Assembly: GCA_947177635.1 (NCBI GenBank)
Contig: CAMWVQ010000003.1
Coordinates: forward strand, 45,707-109,706
Length of the DNA: 64,000 bases
Direction: 5' to 3'
DNA from: an uncultured Porphyromonadaceae bacterium
GTDB lineage: Bacteria > Bacteroidota > Bacteroidia > Bacteroidales > Muribaculaceae
Positions 17,801 to 25,198 of this stretch are shown here, one piece after another. How positions within the stretch are numbered: position 1 is the stretch's first letter; the number at the start of each line of letters is the position of its first letter. The notes beneath the pieces are model-generated. The model was not told where the DNA came from, did not search any database, and saw only the letters and a list, made by a program, of their open reading frames with translations. The translations under genes were made by a program, and so were the position numbers.

Positions 17801-18277
17801 GAGTATGATCCTGACATGCTCCTCTCGAATGACAATTTCGTCGACCTCATCAATGAGATTCCCAAAGACCAGCATACTTTCTATGAGTGGAAGTTCCCCC
17901 TCTCGAAGCTCGGCATCACTGAGGATTACATCAAGAACACCGGTATCGGTGTGATGGTGGTTGACACCTACGGTCAGGGCGCGATAGGCTCCACTCCCTA
18001 TGACCCCACCTGCTTCGACAATGCCCTGACTTCCTATTCCAAGGATGAGTCGTCGAGCGCCGAGAAGGAGGATACCGACTGCTTCACCTATGCTCACGCG
18101 CGAATCGGCAAGCTTGGTCAGACTTCAGGCGCTGAGACAGTGGTTGTCGCTCCTGAGGTTTCCGAGGAGGTTGCTCCAGAGTATTACAACCTCCAGGGAG
18201 TGCGTGTCCTTGAGCCTTCGGCCGGAATCTACATCGTCCGTCGCGGCAATGTGGTGACCAAGGAGGTTGTCCGCTGA
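14900..18277 (+). CDS. Secreted GH13 alpha-amylase with starch-binding and other accessory modules
   Basis: Endo-acting alpha-glucan hydrolase. Domains in order over 1125 residues: signal peptide (1-24); GH13 barrel (about 25-345) with DVVANH motif I, nucleophile Asp195 (GIRWDAAKH), acid Glu224 (YHYGEIL) and Asp288 (GESHD); domain C (to about 435); a Pro-Asp-Thr linker; a CBM26-like module (about 455-545, HYWGG...TWPG); a second such linker and a second CBM26-like module (about 565-650, HYWDSPATTWPG); a chitobiase C-terminal-like domain (about 668-742, VYYTVDGSTPD); a DOMON/CBM9-like region (about 755-1070); and a C-terminal sorting-like tail (YYNLQGVRVLEPSAGIYIV). All three catalytic acids are present. 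It has its own promoter and terminator. Confidence 0.92.
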   Translation: MKSIKRNFLALMLAMGSAGMGVAADYGLPAAIQDGNILHCFNWTMAEVKAALPEIAGAGFGSVQLSPLQRPDIKSGSAWHDLYRPYDLAFKSSGMGSEQDLKSLCEAADSYGIKIIVDVVANHVDKTAGYHDTWWDANGRVRWNGGINYGDRYSITHGQLGDYGDINSEDAEVCARGKAYVQKLHDLGVKGIRWDAAKHIGLPSEGCNFWTSVTSVAGMYHYGEILDAPGPNASIIKEYTNYMSVTDNKYSNGAARENGGIPYGFGGDHVVNYGCSDTKMVYWGESHDTYANDEWSQNVDQSVIDRAYASFACRNGATALYLARPNAKGFGNIRVGKGSTAFKSKAVTEVNKFRNAMVGKADWCEAGGNTFCVTRKDGGAVIVSKGSGNVSVVNGGGYCPAGTYTDRVSGNTFTVTATTISGNVGASGIAVIYDGNVKPNPDPNPDPTPDPTPGTLTISGDYNLAYSGSYSHVHYWGGAETSTWPGVALSSATGSDGKSYKVAKVPAGTTGLVFNNNGNGQSGDLTYSGSFVMDDNGATTTAVVFNGNNPDPTPDPTPDPTPGGFTIYYDNTNTSWSNVSIHYWDSPATTWPGTAMTKVEGNIWKYTFPSDPSALAGFLFCDGSGSGGNNQTADHTGAPVNGHLYKGAGGAKGAVSDEGLYQAGPQKPVVTASPASGSRFSESVTVTLSVTPATTVYYTVDGSTPDASSSRYSAPLTFTETTTLKTFVKNDAGENVQTFTYTKNSGPVPQPGNSLNTDYYKVNPDGKVGSNKTINMTFTKVNNDNRMCVADNALSNWTENELIAQGVARDIASAFRGKHEYPVVDSYAIYAAYDSQNLYLGVQYVYTVWDIYGDGKLTNGAAKPYNMDGRLMIAFDLDPYKEMSGVLTSGNTIWDADGQYNTFDNGTDCIWVGSTKSTVGTPGLFFPMNDGKTSYDAPYCVSLDAPFYGCQDGLLPSITHIWGQKDFEYDPDMLLSNDNFVDLINEIPKDQHTFYEWKFPLSKLGITEDYIKNTGIGVMVVDTYGQGAIGSTPYDPTCFDNALTSYSKDESSSAEKEDTDCFTYAHARIGKLGQTSGAETVVVAPEVSEEVAPEYYNLQGVRVLEPSAGIYIVRRGNVVTKEVVR

Positions 18278-18331
18278 TATGATTGATTTTTCTCGCCGGT
18301 GGCTGTTTTGAAGCCTCGGTGAGATGTTACG

Positions 18332-18373
18332 GAAAGCGCCCCGTTTTTGCGGGGCGCTTTCTGTTGTCTTTGT
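18332..18373 (+). terminator. Rho-independent terminator after the amylase gene
   Basis: A perfect 12-base-pair stem (18332-18343 with 18350-18361), a six-base loop and a TGTTGTCTTTGTTTT tail. The remaining bases to 18472 show nothing recognisable. Confidence 0.85.
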
Positions 18374-18472
18374 TTTGGGGATTCCCCTCGCTTCGCTCGG
18401 GCACCCGACGGCCTTGCGCAATCATCAAGGGAACAGTAGGGAATGGCGGGGGGAGGATGAAGACTGGGAGAA

Positions 18473-18964
18473 TCAGAGATGGTTGAGAAGTAGGCGGAGG
18501 AGAAGGAGGGTGGCCTTGTCGATGATTTCGGAGCGGGGACCGGCGAGGCGGTATAGCTCTGAGAAGGTGCCGCGCGGTGTGACGACGGCTGTCCAGATGG
18601 TGCCGACAGGTTTGTCGTCGGTGCCTCCGCCGGGACCGGCGATGCCTGAGGTCGCCACGGCGCAGTCGGTGTGGAATGCGGCGCATGCGCCTTCGGCCAT
18701 AGCCCTGACAACCTCTTCTGAGACGGCTCCGTTGGCTTCGATTACGTCGGGAGAGACTCCGAGGATGTCGGCTTTGGCTGCGTTTGAATAAGTGACGGCT
18801 CCGCCGTTGTAGACATCCGAGCAACCGGCCACAAGGGTCAGGTGGTGGGCGATGTTGCCTCCGGTGCAGCTCTCGGCGGTAGAGAGTGTGAGCCGCTTTT
18901 CCCGGAGGATGTCAATGAGGTCGGAGGAAATTTCCTCGAGGTCGCGCAGAATATATGGATCCAT
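18473..18964 (-). CDS. pncC: Nicotinamide-nucleotide amidohydrolase (CinA C-terminal domain family)
   Basis: Deamidates nicotinamide mononucleotide to nicotinate mononucleotide in pyridine-nucleotide recycling. The 163 residues correspond to the stand-alone PncC domain; the N-terminal domain of long CinA proteins is absent. Visible motifs are STAESCTGGN near the N-terminus and TSGIAGPGGGTDDKPVGT, both hallmarks of the family. It lies 12 bases downstream of tsaD and is probably its operon partner. Confidence is high for family and good for the reaction. Confidence 0.9.
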   Translation of the reverse strand: MDPYILRDLEEISSDLIDILREKRLTLSTAESCTGGNIAHHLTLVAGCSDVYNGGAVTYSNAAKADILGVSPDVIEANGAVSEEVVRAMAEGACAAFHTDCAVATSGIAGPGGGTDDKPVGTIWTAVVTPRGTFSELYRLAGPRSEIIDKATLLLLRLLLNHL

Positions 18965-18976
18965 AGGTCGTGTGTG

Positions 18977-20002
18977 TCACATTGTCACCCTGGCGTAGGG
19001 AGCCGCGTCGTAGCGGCAGAAATCCCGGTCAAGGTATTTGAATTGTCCGGCTATCGCAATCATTGCGGCGTTGTCGGTGGTGAATGCCCTCTGGGGGATG
19101 AATGCCTCGATGCCGTGGGCTTCGCAGTAGTCTGCGACGGCTTTGCGTACTCCGGAATTGGCCGACACCCCGCCGCCGATGGCGATGGTCTTGACCATTG
19201 TCTGACGGGCGGCCTTGTCGAGTTTGTCGAGCAGGATGTCTATGATGGTCTTCTGGAGCGACGCGGCCAGGTCGGCCTTGTTCTCCTCGATGAAGTCGGG
19301 GTTGAGCTTGATGTTGTCGCGGAGGGTGTAGAGGAATGATGTCTTCAGGCCGCTGAAGCTGTAGTCGAGTCCGGGGATGTGGGGTTTGGCGAACTTGAAG
19401 CGGGTGGGGTCTCCTTCGGCTGCGAGGCGGTCGATATGTGGGCCGCCGGGATAGGGGAGGCCCATCACTTTGGCGCATTTGTCGAAGGCTTCTCCGGCCG
19501 CGTCGTCGATGGTCTGGCCGATGATTTCCATCTTGTTGTAATCCTTGACCAGGACGATCTGGGAGTTGCCTCCCGAGACCAGCAGGGTCAGGAAGGGGAA
19601 GGCCGGCACCTTGTCGTCGGGAGTCTGCCTTACGAAATGGCTCAGCACATGGCCGTGGAGGTGGTTTACCTCTATTATCGGAATCCGCAGGCCGAGCGAC
19701 ATCCCTTTGGCGAAGGAGGTGCCGACGAGCAGCGAGCCGAGCAGGCCGGGGCCTCGGGTGAAAGCTATTGCGTCGAGGTCGTGGCGGGTTATTCCCGCGC
19801 GCTTGATTGCGGCGTCGACCACGGGCACTATGTTTTGCTGGTGGGCGCGGGAGGCGAGCTCCGGCACCACCCCTCCGTATTCCTCGTGTACGCTTTGCGA
19901 GGCAATCACGTTTGACAGCAGCAGCCCGTCGCGGATGACAGCTGCCGAAGTGTCGTCGCATGACGACTCGATTCCGAGGATTGTGACGGTCTTTTTGTTC
20001 AT
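18977..20002 (-). CDS. tsaD: tRNA threonylcarbamoyladenosine transferase subunit TsaD
   Basis: Transfers the threonylcarbamoyl group to adenosine 37 of ANN-decoding tRNAs, working with TsaB, TsaC and TsaE. It has 341 residues from ATG 20002 (MNKKTVTILGIESSCDDTSAA). The metal ligands lie in EVNHLHGHVLSH; ASNA-fold motifs include FPFLTLLVSGGNSQ and IAIGGGVSANSG. The 15 upstream residues of the longer frame would overlap the promoter: TAACTTTG at 20008-20015 sits five bases before the ATG, so the mRNA is probably nearly leaderless. pncC follows. Confidence 0.96.
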   Translation of the reverse strand: MNKKTVTILGIESSCDDTSAAVIRDGLLLSNVIASQSVHEEYGGVVPELASRAHQQNIVPVVDAAIKRAGITRHDLDAIAFTRGPGLLGSLLVGTSFAKGMSLGLRIPIIEVNHLHGHVLSHFVRQTPDDKVPAFPFLTLLVSGGNSQIVLVKDYNKMEIIGQTIDDAAGEAFDKCAKVMGLPYPGGPHIDRLAAEGDPTRFKFAKPHIPGLDYSFSGLKTSFLYTLRDNIKLNPDFIEENKADLAASLQKTIIDILLDKLDKAARQTMVKTIAIGGGVSANSGVRKAVADYCEAHGIEAFIPQRAFTTDNAAMIAIAGQFKYLDRDFCRYDAAPYARVTM

Positions 20003-20007
20003 GGTTG

Positions 20008-20015
20008 CAAAGTTA
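20008..20015 (-). promoter_or_regulatory. -7 box directly before tsaD
   Basis: TAACTTTG on the - strand is separated from the ATG by five bases, predicting a transcript that begins at or next to the start codon. Confidence 0.65.
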
Positions 20016-20205
20016 CAAAAAAAGAGGGAATAATGTTCCTGATTCAAGCCGGTTTTGAATGAAGTGCTATATGTCAGTGGTGGAATCTGTCGGGCTGGGT
20101 TTATAAAAGGAAGTTAAATGATAAGTTTTTGATGGCGAAATGACGCGGTGAAATCGCTAAATGCATTCCAAATGACAAATAAATTTAAAAATTTATGGCA
20201 AAATG

Positions 20206-20237
20206 TTTGGAAGATTGTTTTATTTGTCCTATCTTTG
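20206..20237 (+). promoter_or_regulatory. Full-consensus promoter of an orphan transcript
   Basis: TTTG at 20206-20209, a 20-base spacer and TATCTTTG at 20230-20237 match both Bacteroidetes promoter boxes with ideal spacing. This is the best promoter match noticed in the window, yet no coding frame follows. Confidence 0.75.
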
Positions 20238-20241
20238 TCAC

Positions 20242-20411
20242 AGTTGATACAATCCACGCGAGCCATGCTCCAATCACAGGCCGCGTGACAAATTCAAGTA
20301 ATTACTCTGGGCCGGACAGTTGTAGTCTGCCGGCAGTAAAGGTGAATAATATTCTCTTCATCTGATTTAATATTCCCGCCGGGGAGGTCGTGATGACCGC
20401 TCCGGTTTTTT
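20242..20411 (+). ncRNA. Candidate small RNA, about 170 nt
   Basis: The interval runs from a full-consensus promoter to an intrinsic terminator and contains no convincing reading frame. It can fold: CACGCG/CGCGTG enclose a small hairpin near 20256-20288, and GCCGGACAG/CTGCCGGC (20311-20319 with 20327-20334, one bulged A) form a second hairpin before the terminator. The family is not recognised; 6S-type RNA is one possibility to test. It lies between tsaD (divergent) and ptb. Confidence 0.5.
20379..20411 (+). terminator. Terminator of the candidate small RNA
   Basis: An 11-base-pair stem (20379-20389 with 20395-20405, one mismatch, one G-U), a five-base loop and then six T residues. Confidence 0.75.
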
Positions 20412-20882
20412 GCGGGCAACAACAAAGAAAAAACGGATTGCGGGCGGGTTAAAACGGAGGATGAATTTATGTTATAAAACATATTTTTCATCTTTGTGTT
20501 TTACAGCATGGATTGAACGATTTAAAGCAAATTGCACATTGTTGAGCCAAATGTGCAATGGCTTTCTTTGCGAAAGTTGAAAGATAGGGGTATTTTCTTG
20601 GTAAAAATGAGAAAAATTAATTACATATTCTGAAATTAATAACCAAATATCGAAAATATAGTGTGCAAAATAAGTCAATTTTAATCCAAAAAAATCAGAG
20701 AAGATTGGCTGAATATCCAAAATTTTTACGAAATTTGCAGAAAATGTTTTCCGTTGTGGAGATGTTGGCTACAAAACAAGGGGTTATTACCCGCCTCTAA
20801 AGTCGCATCAGAATGGAGAAATCCGCCCGGCGGAATTATGTTTAAGAACATATTTTTTCAATCTTTCTCAACCACCACGATT
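20412..20882 (+). other. AT-rich non-coding region upstream of ptb
   Basis: About 470 bases, clearly richer in A+T than the flanking genes. It contains a GCACATT/AATGTGC hairpin near 20534-20556 and a promoter-like stretch before ptb: TTGG near 20705 and AAATTTG near 20731, spaced about 21 bases apart, with a mismatch at the first base of the -7 box. A frame on the - strand here (20472-20720) shows no protein-like features. Confidence 0.4.
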
Positions 20883-21794
20883 ATGAGCCAGATCAAAACT
20901 TTCAAGGAGCTGACATCACATCTGTCGTCGATGACGGAGTGTCCTACCGTAGCTGTCGCGTGTCCTTATGATGAGGAAACCTGCGGGGCGGTGTCGAAGG
21001 CTCTCGCCGACGGATTCATAAAGGCAGTGATGGTGGGGGAGAAGGATAAAATCGAGGCCTCCGGAATCGAGGCCCGCTTCCCCGGTCTTGTTTCTGTAGT
21101 CGAGGCGTCAGACAGCCGCGACGCCGCCGCCAAGGCGGTGGCGCTTGTCAAGGATGGCAAGGCGTCCATATTGATGAAGGGGCTGGTCAACACCGACGAC
21201 CTTCTCAGGGCTGTACTCAACAAGGAGACCGGCATTCTCCCCGCCGGAAACCTTCTCACCCATGTCACCGTTAGCGAGATTCCGGGGATGGACAGGCTGC
21301 TGTTCTACTCGGATGTGGCCGTGATTCCCTACCCGACCCTTGAGCAGCGCGAGCGTATGATAATGCTCGACCTTGACCTTGTGAGGAAATTCGGAATCGA
21401 GCGTCCGAAGGTGGCGCTCATCCATTTCACGGAGAAAGTGAATCCCAAATTCCCCAACTCGGTTGACTACAAGACCATCGTGGAGAAATCAGCCGAAGGG
21501 GCTTATGGTGAGATGGTTGCCGCAGGGCCGATGGATGTGAAGACCGCAGTAGACCTGCATTCGGCCCAGGTGAAGGGTATCGAATCCGAGGTGTGTGGCA
21601 ATGCCGACCTGCTGATATTCCCCAACATCGAGTCAGGCAACACATTCTACAAGACCGTCTCATATTTCGCGAAGGCGAAGATGGCCGGAATGCTTCTCGG
21701 TCCGAAAGCCCCGGTGGTGTTGCCGTCGCGCAGCGATTCCGCCGACAGCAAGTATTATTCACTGGCTCTGGCCGCCCTCGCGTCTGACTGCTGA
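20883..21794 (+). CDS. ptb: Phosphate butyryltransferase/acetyltransferase-family enzyme
   Basis: Exchanges CoA for phosphate on short acyl-CoA to give the acyl phosphate used by the kinase encoded next. Start ATG 20883 (MSQIKTFKEL) gives 303 residues, typical of Ptb and shorter than many Pta proteins. Family segments include PTVAVACPYDEET, ILMKGLVNTDDLLRAVL, FYSDVAVIPYPTLEQR and FPNIESGNTFYKT. The upstream extension to 20754 has no conserved sequence. The partner butyrate kinase lies 41 bases downstream, which supports Ptb over Pta. Acyl specificity (butyrate, isobutyrate or others) cannot be read from sequence. Confidence 0.87.
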   Translation: MSQIKTFKELTSHLSSMTECPTVAVACPYDEETCGAVSKALADGFIKAVMVGEKDKIEASGIEARFPGLVSVVEASDSRDAAAKAVALVKDGKASILMKGLVNTDDLLRAVLNKETGILPAGNLLTHVTVSEIPGMDRLLFYSDVAVIPYPTLEQRERMIMLDLDLVRKFGIERPKVALIHFTEKVNPKFPNSVDYKTIVEKSAEGAYGEMVAAGPMDVKTAVDLHSAQVKGIESEVCGNADLLIFPNIESGNTFYKTVSYFAKAKMAGMLLGPKAPVVLPSRSDSADSKYYSLALAALASDC

Positions 21795-21835
21795 GAGGCC
21801 GCAACATTATTAACACGTAAAAACAACTGCAATTG

Positions 21836-22975
21836 ATGAAGATATTAGCCATTAATCCCGGTTCCACTTCAACGAAAATCGCTGTTTTCGAGGATGCCAC
21901 TCCGATTATGACGCATACTATTCGTCATTCCGTGGAGGAACTTTCACAGTTCCGTCGTGTTATCGACCAGCTTGACTACCGCCGTGAGCTGGTGATCAAG
22001 GCTCTCGCCGACAACGCCATCCCGTTTGAATTCGATGCCGTTATCGGCCGTGGCGGCCTCACCCATCCGATTCCCGGCGGGGTCTACGAGGTCAACGACG
22101 AGATGGTGAGGGCCATGTATGAGTCCCCCCGTGACCATGCCTGCAATCTGGGCAGCCTCATCGCCCACGACATCGCTATGGAAATCGACGGGTGCAAGGC
22201 GTTCATCGCCGACCCCGGAATCGTGGATGAGATGGATGAGATAGCCCGCGTGACGGGCTCCCCCATAATGCCCCGCATCACAACCTGGCACGCCCTCAAC
22301 CAGCGTGCTATCGGCCGCAGGTTCGCCCGCGACTATTCCGAGAAGCACCCTGATGCTCCCCGTAAATACCGTGAGATGAACCTCATCATCTGCCATCTCG
22401 GCGGCGGCATCTCGGTCGGTGCCCACAAGCATGGCAAATGTGTGGATGTCAACAACGCTTTTGACGGGGAAGGCCCCTTCTCCCCGGAACGTGCCGGCAC
22501 ACTCCCCTCAGGCTCCCTTATCGACCTCTGCTATTCCGGACGTTACACCAAGGAGGAGCTTAAGAAACGTATCAGCGGAAAGGCCGGACTGGCTGCCCAT
22601 CTCGGCACAGTCTCCATCCCCGAAGTCGAGGAGCGCATAGCTGCGGGCGACGAGCACGCCCGTGTGGTGCTTGACGCGATGATTTACTCCATCGCCAAGT
22701 CAATCGCCGCCCTCTCCCCGGTGTTCTGCGGCGAAATCGACGCTATCCTCATCACCGGAGGCATCGCCTACTCGGATTATGTCATCAGCCGCCTGAAAAA
22801 GCGTGTGGGCTTCCTTGCCCCGGTATATGTATATCCCGGTGAGGATGAGCTTGAAGCGCTGGCCCTCAACGCCCTCGGCGCGCTCAACGGCGACCTCGCC
22901 ATACAGACATTCCATCTCGGCACAGGGATGCGCACCGTCTGTCCTCCCAAAGAGGCCCCGGTTTGTGTCCTCTGA
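21836..22975 (+). CDS. buk: Butyrate kinase
   Basis: ASKHA-fold kinase that makes ATP from an acyl phosphate, releasing butyrate or a related acid. ATG 21836 is preferred over the TTG one codon upstream. The 379 residues show the phosphate-1 motif INPGSTSTKIAVFED, the VIGRGGLTHPIPGGVYEVN segment, the CHLGGGISVGAHKHGKCVDVNNA phosphate-2 region and the ITGGIAYSDYV adenosine motif. With ptb it forms the two-gene acyl-CoA to acid energy-conserving pathway. An 11-base-pair hairpin follows between it and the convergent menE. Confidence 0.93.
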   Translation: MKILAINPGSTSTKIAVFEDATPIMTHTIRHSVEELSQFRRVIDQLDYRRELVIKALADNAIPFEFDAVIGRGGLTHPIPGGVYEVNDEMVRAMYESPRDHACNLGSLIAHDIAMEIDGCKAFIADPGIVDEMDEIARVTGSPIMPRITTWHALNQRAIGRRFARDYSEKHPDAPRKYREMNLIICHLGGGISVGAHKHGKCVDVNNAFDGEGPFSPERAGTLPSGSLIDLCYSGRYTKEELKKRISGKAGLAAHLGTVSIPEVEERIAAGDEHARVVLDAMIYSIAKSIAALSPVFCGEIDAILITGGIAYSDYVISRLKKRVGFLAPVYVYPGEDELEALALNALGALNGDLAIQTFHLGTGMRTVCPPKEAPVCVL

Positions 22976-23045
22976 GACCACCCGTTCGAGACATAACCAG
23001 ACATCGGCGGCTTTGCCGCCGGAATCCCCATAGTCTTTAATCCAC

Positions 23046-23083
23046 AATTCCCGGCCCCGGCGCATTTGCCAAGGCTGGGAATT
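23046..23083. terminator. Hairpin between convergent buk and menE
   Basis: An 11-base-pair stem (23046-23056 with 23073-23083, one G-U) in the convergent gap. There is no T-run on either side, so it may be a bidirectional termination or processing structure and not a classic intrinsic terminator. Confidence 0.4.
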
Positions 23084-23108
23084 ACAGTTCATACCCTTAT
23101 GGGCTTAG

Positions 23109-24119
23109 TCATATCCTTCTGAGTTTTCCCGAGGATGTTGTGGCGAACTCCGGGATGCGCCTGACATGCCGTGGCTGCTCATACCTCCCAAGGCAGAGGC
23201 GGCATATCTCCAGAATCTCTTCGTCGGAGAGGAGGGGAGACGCCCCGTCATCCTCCACCACGAGCGTGACGGCTTCACCCCATTTGTGGTCGGGTTCCCC
23301 CTTTATGTAGAAACGGCAGGGGATTTTCCCCTCAAGTTTACGCTCGACCTCCTCCGGGAAGATTTTTATCCCACCCGAGTTGATGACATTGTCAAATCTT
23401 CCCCGCCATATGAAACTGCCGGAATCTGCCAGGGAGGCGATGTCGTTGGTCTGCAGCTCCCCGAAGCTGTATTCCGGCGCGACAATCCTGAGGCATTCCC
23501 TCTCGTCAAGGGTGAAAGTGATGCCCGGCATCGCCGTGAAACGCTCTTCGCCGATTCGTCGGATGGCCACGTGGCTGCATGTCTCGGTCATTCCGTATGT
23601 GGCATATATGGCCATGCTTCCCGGTTTCGACCCGAGCAGCATCTTCTCGGTTTCGCGGGGAATCGCGGCTCCCCCGATTATCACATTCCGGATGTCGGGG
23701 GATGAGGATTCGGCGCACCGCAGCAGTCCGGCACATTGTGACGGGACTATCGGCAGGAGGTCGATGCCCCCGGCTGCATACCCGGCGGTTTCCGCCTCGC
23801 TGAGGAAATTGTTTGACGGACGGCAGAACGCCACCTCGCAGTCGGCCTCGATGGCCCTCGCAATCATCATTTTCCCTGCGATATAGCTCGCCGAGAGGGG
23901 GCAAAGGAGCCGTGACGAGGAGGTGAGGCCGAAGCGTCTGTTGGTGGCGCGGGCCGATACCCTCATATCCTGGCGGGGGAGATGTATCTCCTTTGGAACC
24001 CCGGTTGAGCCGGAGGTGCGGGCTGTCAGGGAGTCTGTGTCTCCGTGCCATTGACGCAGGAAATCATCGACATCACGGCGGTAACCGGGTTCATCTGTAA
24101 GGTAAACAATATTGAACAT
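23109..24119 (-). CDS. menE: o-Succinylbenzoate-CoA ligase
   Basis: Adenylates o-succinylbenzoate and joins it to CoA in menaquinone synthesis. Start ATG 24119 (MFNIVYLTDEPGYRRD) gives 336 residues, short for the adenylate-forming family but in keeping with trimmed Bacteroidetes versions. Motifs seen are the phosphate-binding TARTSGSTGVPKEI, YATYGMTETCSH, the hinge FDNVINSGGIKIFPEEVE and the C-terminal SSGKLRRI with the catalytic lysine. It is the last gene of menD-menB-menC-menE, 47 bases after menC. Confidence 0.9.
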   Translation of the reverse strand: MFNIVYLTDEPGYRRDVDDFLRQWHGDTDSLTARTSGSTGVPKEIHLPRQDMRVSARATNRRFGLTSSSRLLCPLSASYIAGKMMIARAIEADCEVAFCRPSNNFLSEAETAGYAAGGIDLLPIVPSQCAGLLRCAESSSPDIRNVIIGGAAIPRETEKMLLGSKPGSMAIYATYGMTETCSHVAIRRIGEERFTAMPGITFTLDERECLRIVAPEYSFGELQTNDIASLADSGSFIWRGRFDNVINSGGIKIFPEEVERKLEGKIPCRFYIKGEPDHKWGEAVTLVVEDDGASPLLSDEEILEICRLCLGRYEQPRHVRRIPEFATTSSGKLRRI

Positions 24120-24166
24120 TGGGAGGCGGGGGGCGGTATTGTCGGTTAACAGTATGCGGAGCGGTT

Positions 24167-25186
24167 TCAGCCGAACCAGAGGCGTTCGCCGCGCATCTCG
24201 AGCCGCGAGGCGATGTTGTTGGTGTAGAGGTTGCCTGTGCCGAGGCCCTGGGGCATCGACGGGTTGAGTGAGGCGGTCCATATGCCGAGGGCTTCAAGGC
24301 CGATGTTGGATTCGAGCGCCGAGGTGGCCCACCATCCGATGTCGCGTCGCGAGGCGAGGGAAATCCATTCTTCCGACTCCCGGAATCCTCCGCATAACGA
24401 CGGCTTCAATATTATATAGCGCGGAGAAATGGCGTCGAGCATGGCGGCTTTCTCCTCCCCGCTCCGGAATCCGATCAGCTCCTCGTCAAGGGCGATGTCG
24501 ATGGGTGAGAGGCGGCATATCTCCCTCATCTGTTCCCATTGGCCCGGCTTTATAGGCTGCTCCAGCGAGTGGATGTCGAACCGGGCGAGGCGTTCGAGGC
24601 GCCGCAGGGCGTTGTCGGGGGTGAAGCCACCGTTGGCGTCGAGGCGCAGTTCTATGTCGTCGGGGGAGAACTCCCTCCTGATGTCGGCCAGCAGGTCGAG
24701 CTCATCCTCGAAATCTATCCCTCCGATTTTTAGCTTCACGCAATGGAAGCCGCTGTCAAGTTTCTCGCGTATGCGTCGGCGCATCGTCGGTTTGTCGCCC
24801 ATCCATACCAGCCCGTTGATGCGGATTCCCACCTCTCCGCTGAGCCATCCAGACTCAAGGCCGGAGGTCGGGTAGAGGCCGCTGCGCAGCAATGCTGACT
24901 CGAATCCGAAGCGGATGGAGGGAATCGGCGGCAAGGAGTCGAGCGCGTCAGTGATGGTGGTGCATCCGGCGGCGGCGCGGCAGGCCATGTCGAGTCGTTG
25001 CTCGAAGTCAGGGGCATCCTCGCTGCTGAGCCCTTTGAACATCGCCGCCTCCCCGACAGCTTCCCCACCGGGAATCTCGTCAGACTCGATTCTGACAAAC
25101 CAGGTTGCCTTCTCGGTCATCGAGTCGCGTGAGGTTATCGCCCTCTCGCGGAAGCGGAGGGTGTATCTTTCCCATGAAACCTTCAT
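24167..25186 (-). CDS. menC: o-Succinylbenzoate synthase
   Basis: Enolase-superfamily dehydratase forming o-succinylbenzoate in menaquinone synthesis. Start ATG 25186 (MKVSWERYTLRFR) follows an in-frame GTG. Its 339 residues carry the acid/base lysine in CVKLKIGG, metal ligands in LRLDANGG, SLEQP and DEELIG, and the second lysine in IILKPSLCGG. It lies 12 bases after menB in the men operon. Confidence 0.93.
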   Translation of the reverse strand: MKVSWERYTLRFRERAITSRDSMTEKATWFVRIESDEIPGGEAVGEAAMFKGLSSEDAPDFEQRLDMACRAAAGCTTITDALDSLPPIPSIRFGFESALLRSGLYPTSGLESGWLSGEVGIRINGLVWMGDKPTMRRRIREKLDSGFHCVKLKIGGIDFEDELDLLADIRREFSPDDIELRLDANGGFTPDNALRRLERLARFDIHSLEQPIKPGQWEQMREICRLSPIDIALDEELIGFRSGEEKAAMLDAISPRYIILKPSLCGGFRESEEWISLASRRDIGWWATSALESNIGLEALGIWTASLNPSMPQGLGTGNLYTNNIASRLEMRGERLWFG

Positions 25187-25198
25187 CACAGGGGTGGG

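Noticed and set aside
20472..20720. 82-residue - strand frame in the tsaD-ptb gap
   Set aside because: AT-rich, low-complexity translation without motif or start context; likely chance.
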